Shown piece after piece: positions 5,291 to 5,388 of a stretch of 5,388 nucleotides of DNA. Both the position numbers and the translations under genes were made by a program. Origin of the DNA: Fibrobacteraceae bacterium (GTDB taxonomy: Bacteria; Fibrobacterota; Fibrobacteria; Fibrobacterales; Fibrobacteraceae). Positions within the stretch are counted from its first letter, which is position 1, and each line of letters starts with the position of its first letter. Below the pieces are notes generated by a model. It did no database searches, had not been told where the DNA came from, and saw nothing but the letters and a program-made list of their open reading frames with translations. The DNA is taken from the NCBI GenBank assembly GCA_021443045.1, contig JABUUT010000004.1, positions 14,722 to 20,109 on the forward strand. Direction: 5' to 3'.

Positions 5291-5318
5291 CCTTCAGGGC
5301 TACGCCCTTCAGGATGAC
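5291..5318. repeat. Dispersed hairpin-forming palindrome, right copy
   Basis: This copy has the same orientation and design as the one at 4-31: a CCT/AGG outer stem, a TC/TC internal loop, a GGGC/GCCC inner stem, loop TAC, then GATGAC on the right. Relative to the left copy it has one extra base in each arm (A5296 and T5308), and these two pair with each other. The hairpin is therefore kept while the sequence differs. It lies about 320 bp upstream of fabD. Confidence 0.72.
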
Positions 5319-5388
5319 CAAGCCAAAAGGAAAACCGGTATGGAATAAAACATGGATTGAGCCGCTGGGAATAAGGAACAGAGCTGTG

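Larger units (their letters stand above)
4971..5388. other. 418-bp gene-free region upstream of fabD
   Basis: No convincing gene is seen here on either strand. The part nearest fabD (4984-5095) is AT-rich and promoter-like. The middle (5121-5214) is GC-richer and made of inverted repeats. Next come a heptamer tandem array (5217-5265) and a dispersed palindrome (5291-5318). The last 70 bases are open in several frames, but too little is visible to assign a gene. An 84-codon plus-strand frame at 5063-5317 runs through all the repeat types and has no ribosome-binding site, so it is not annotated. Confidence 0.7.

Noticed and set aside
5063..5317. 84-codon plus-strand frame upstream of fabD
   Set aside because: It passes through the inverted repeat, the heptamer array and the palindrome, so its translation merely reflects repeats. 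It has no ribosome-binding site.

Overview
This window carries one leftward gene cluster, all on the minus strand: fabD, fabG, acpP, rnc and a YejA-type ABC-transporter substrate-binding lipoprotein. Repeat-rich intergenic DNA lies at both window ends. The host is a bacterium with clear Shine-Dalgarno sites (GGAGG, GGAG, AAGGA), mid-range GC in genes and AT-rich spacers. The proteins and the style of dispersed palindromes and heptamer repeats suggest a Fibrobacter-like (FCB-group) organism. That placement rests on general resemblance and was not tested.

Layout from right to left, in the direction of transcription. Positions 4971-5388 hold no convincing gene. They contain a hairpin-forming dispersed palindrome (5291-5318), a heptanucleotide tandem array with 21-bp higher-order units (5217-5265), a long imperfect inverted repeat (5134-5214), and an AT-rich promoter-like zone with a perfect 17-bp operator-like palindrome (5035-5051). 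Next come fabD (4050-4970), a 141-bp spacer with a 14-bp hairpin (3986-4017), fabG (3168-3908), a 53-bp spacer, acpP (2875-3114), a 69-bp spacer with a terminator-like hairpin (2818-2857), rnc (1948-2805), and after only 2 bp the substrate-binding lipoprotein (146-1945). Positions 1-145 again hold repeats, including a second copy of the palindrome seen at the right end.

FabD loads malonyl onto ACP, ACP carries the growing chain, and FabG carries out the first reduction of each elongation cycle. RNase III next to acpP matches the arrangement known from Bacillus (fabD-fabG-acpP-rnc), but plsX and fabH are absent upstream. The lipoprotein gene is probably translationally coupled to rnc, although its function has no obvious link to fatty acids or RNA. 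No permease or ATPase gene is visible.

The genes are ordinary housekeeping genes, and I see no new multi-gene system. The points worth a second look are non-coding: the palindrome pair with a compensatory inserted base pair, the 21-bp higher-order heptamer array, the fabD operator candidate, the two intra-operon hairpins, and the coupling of an orphan solute-binding protein to rnc.
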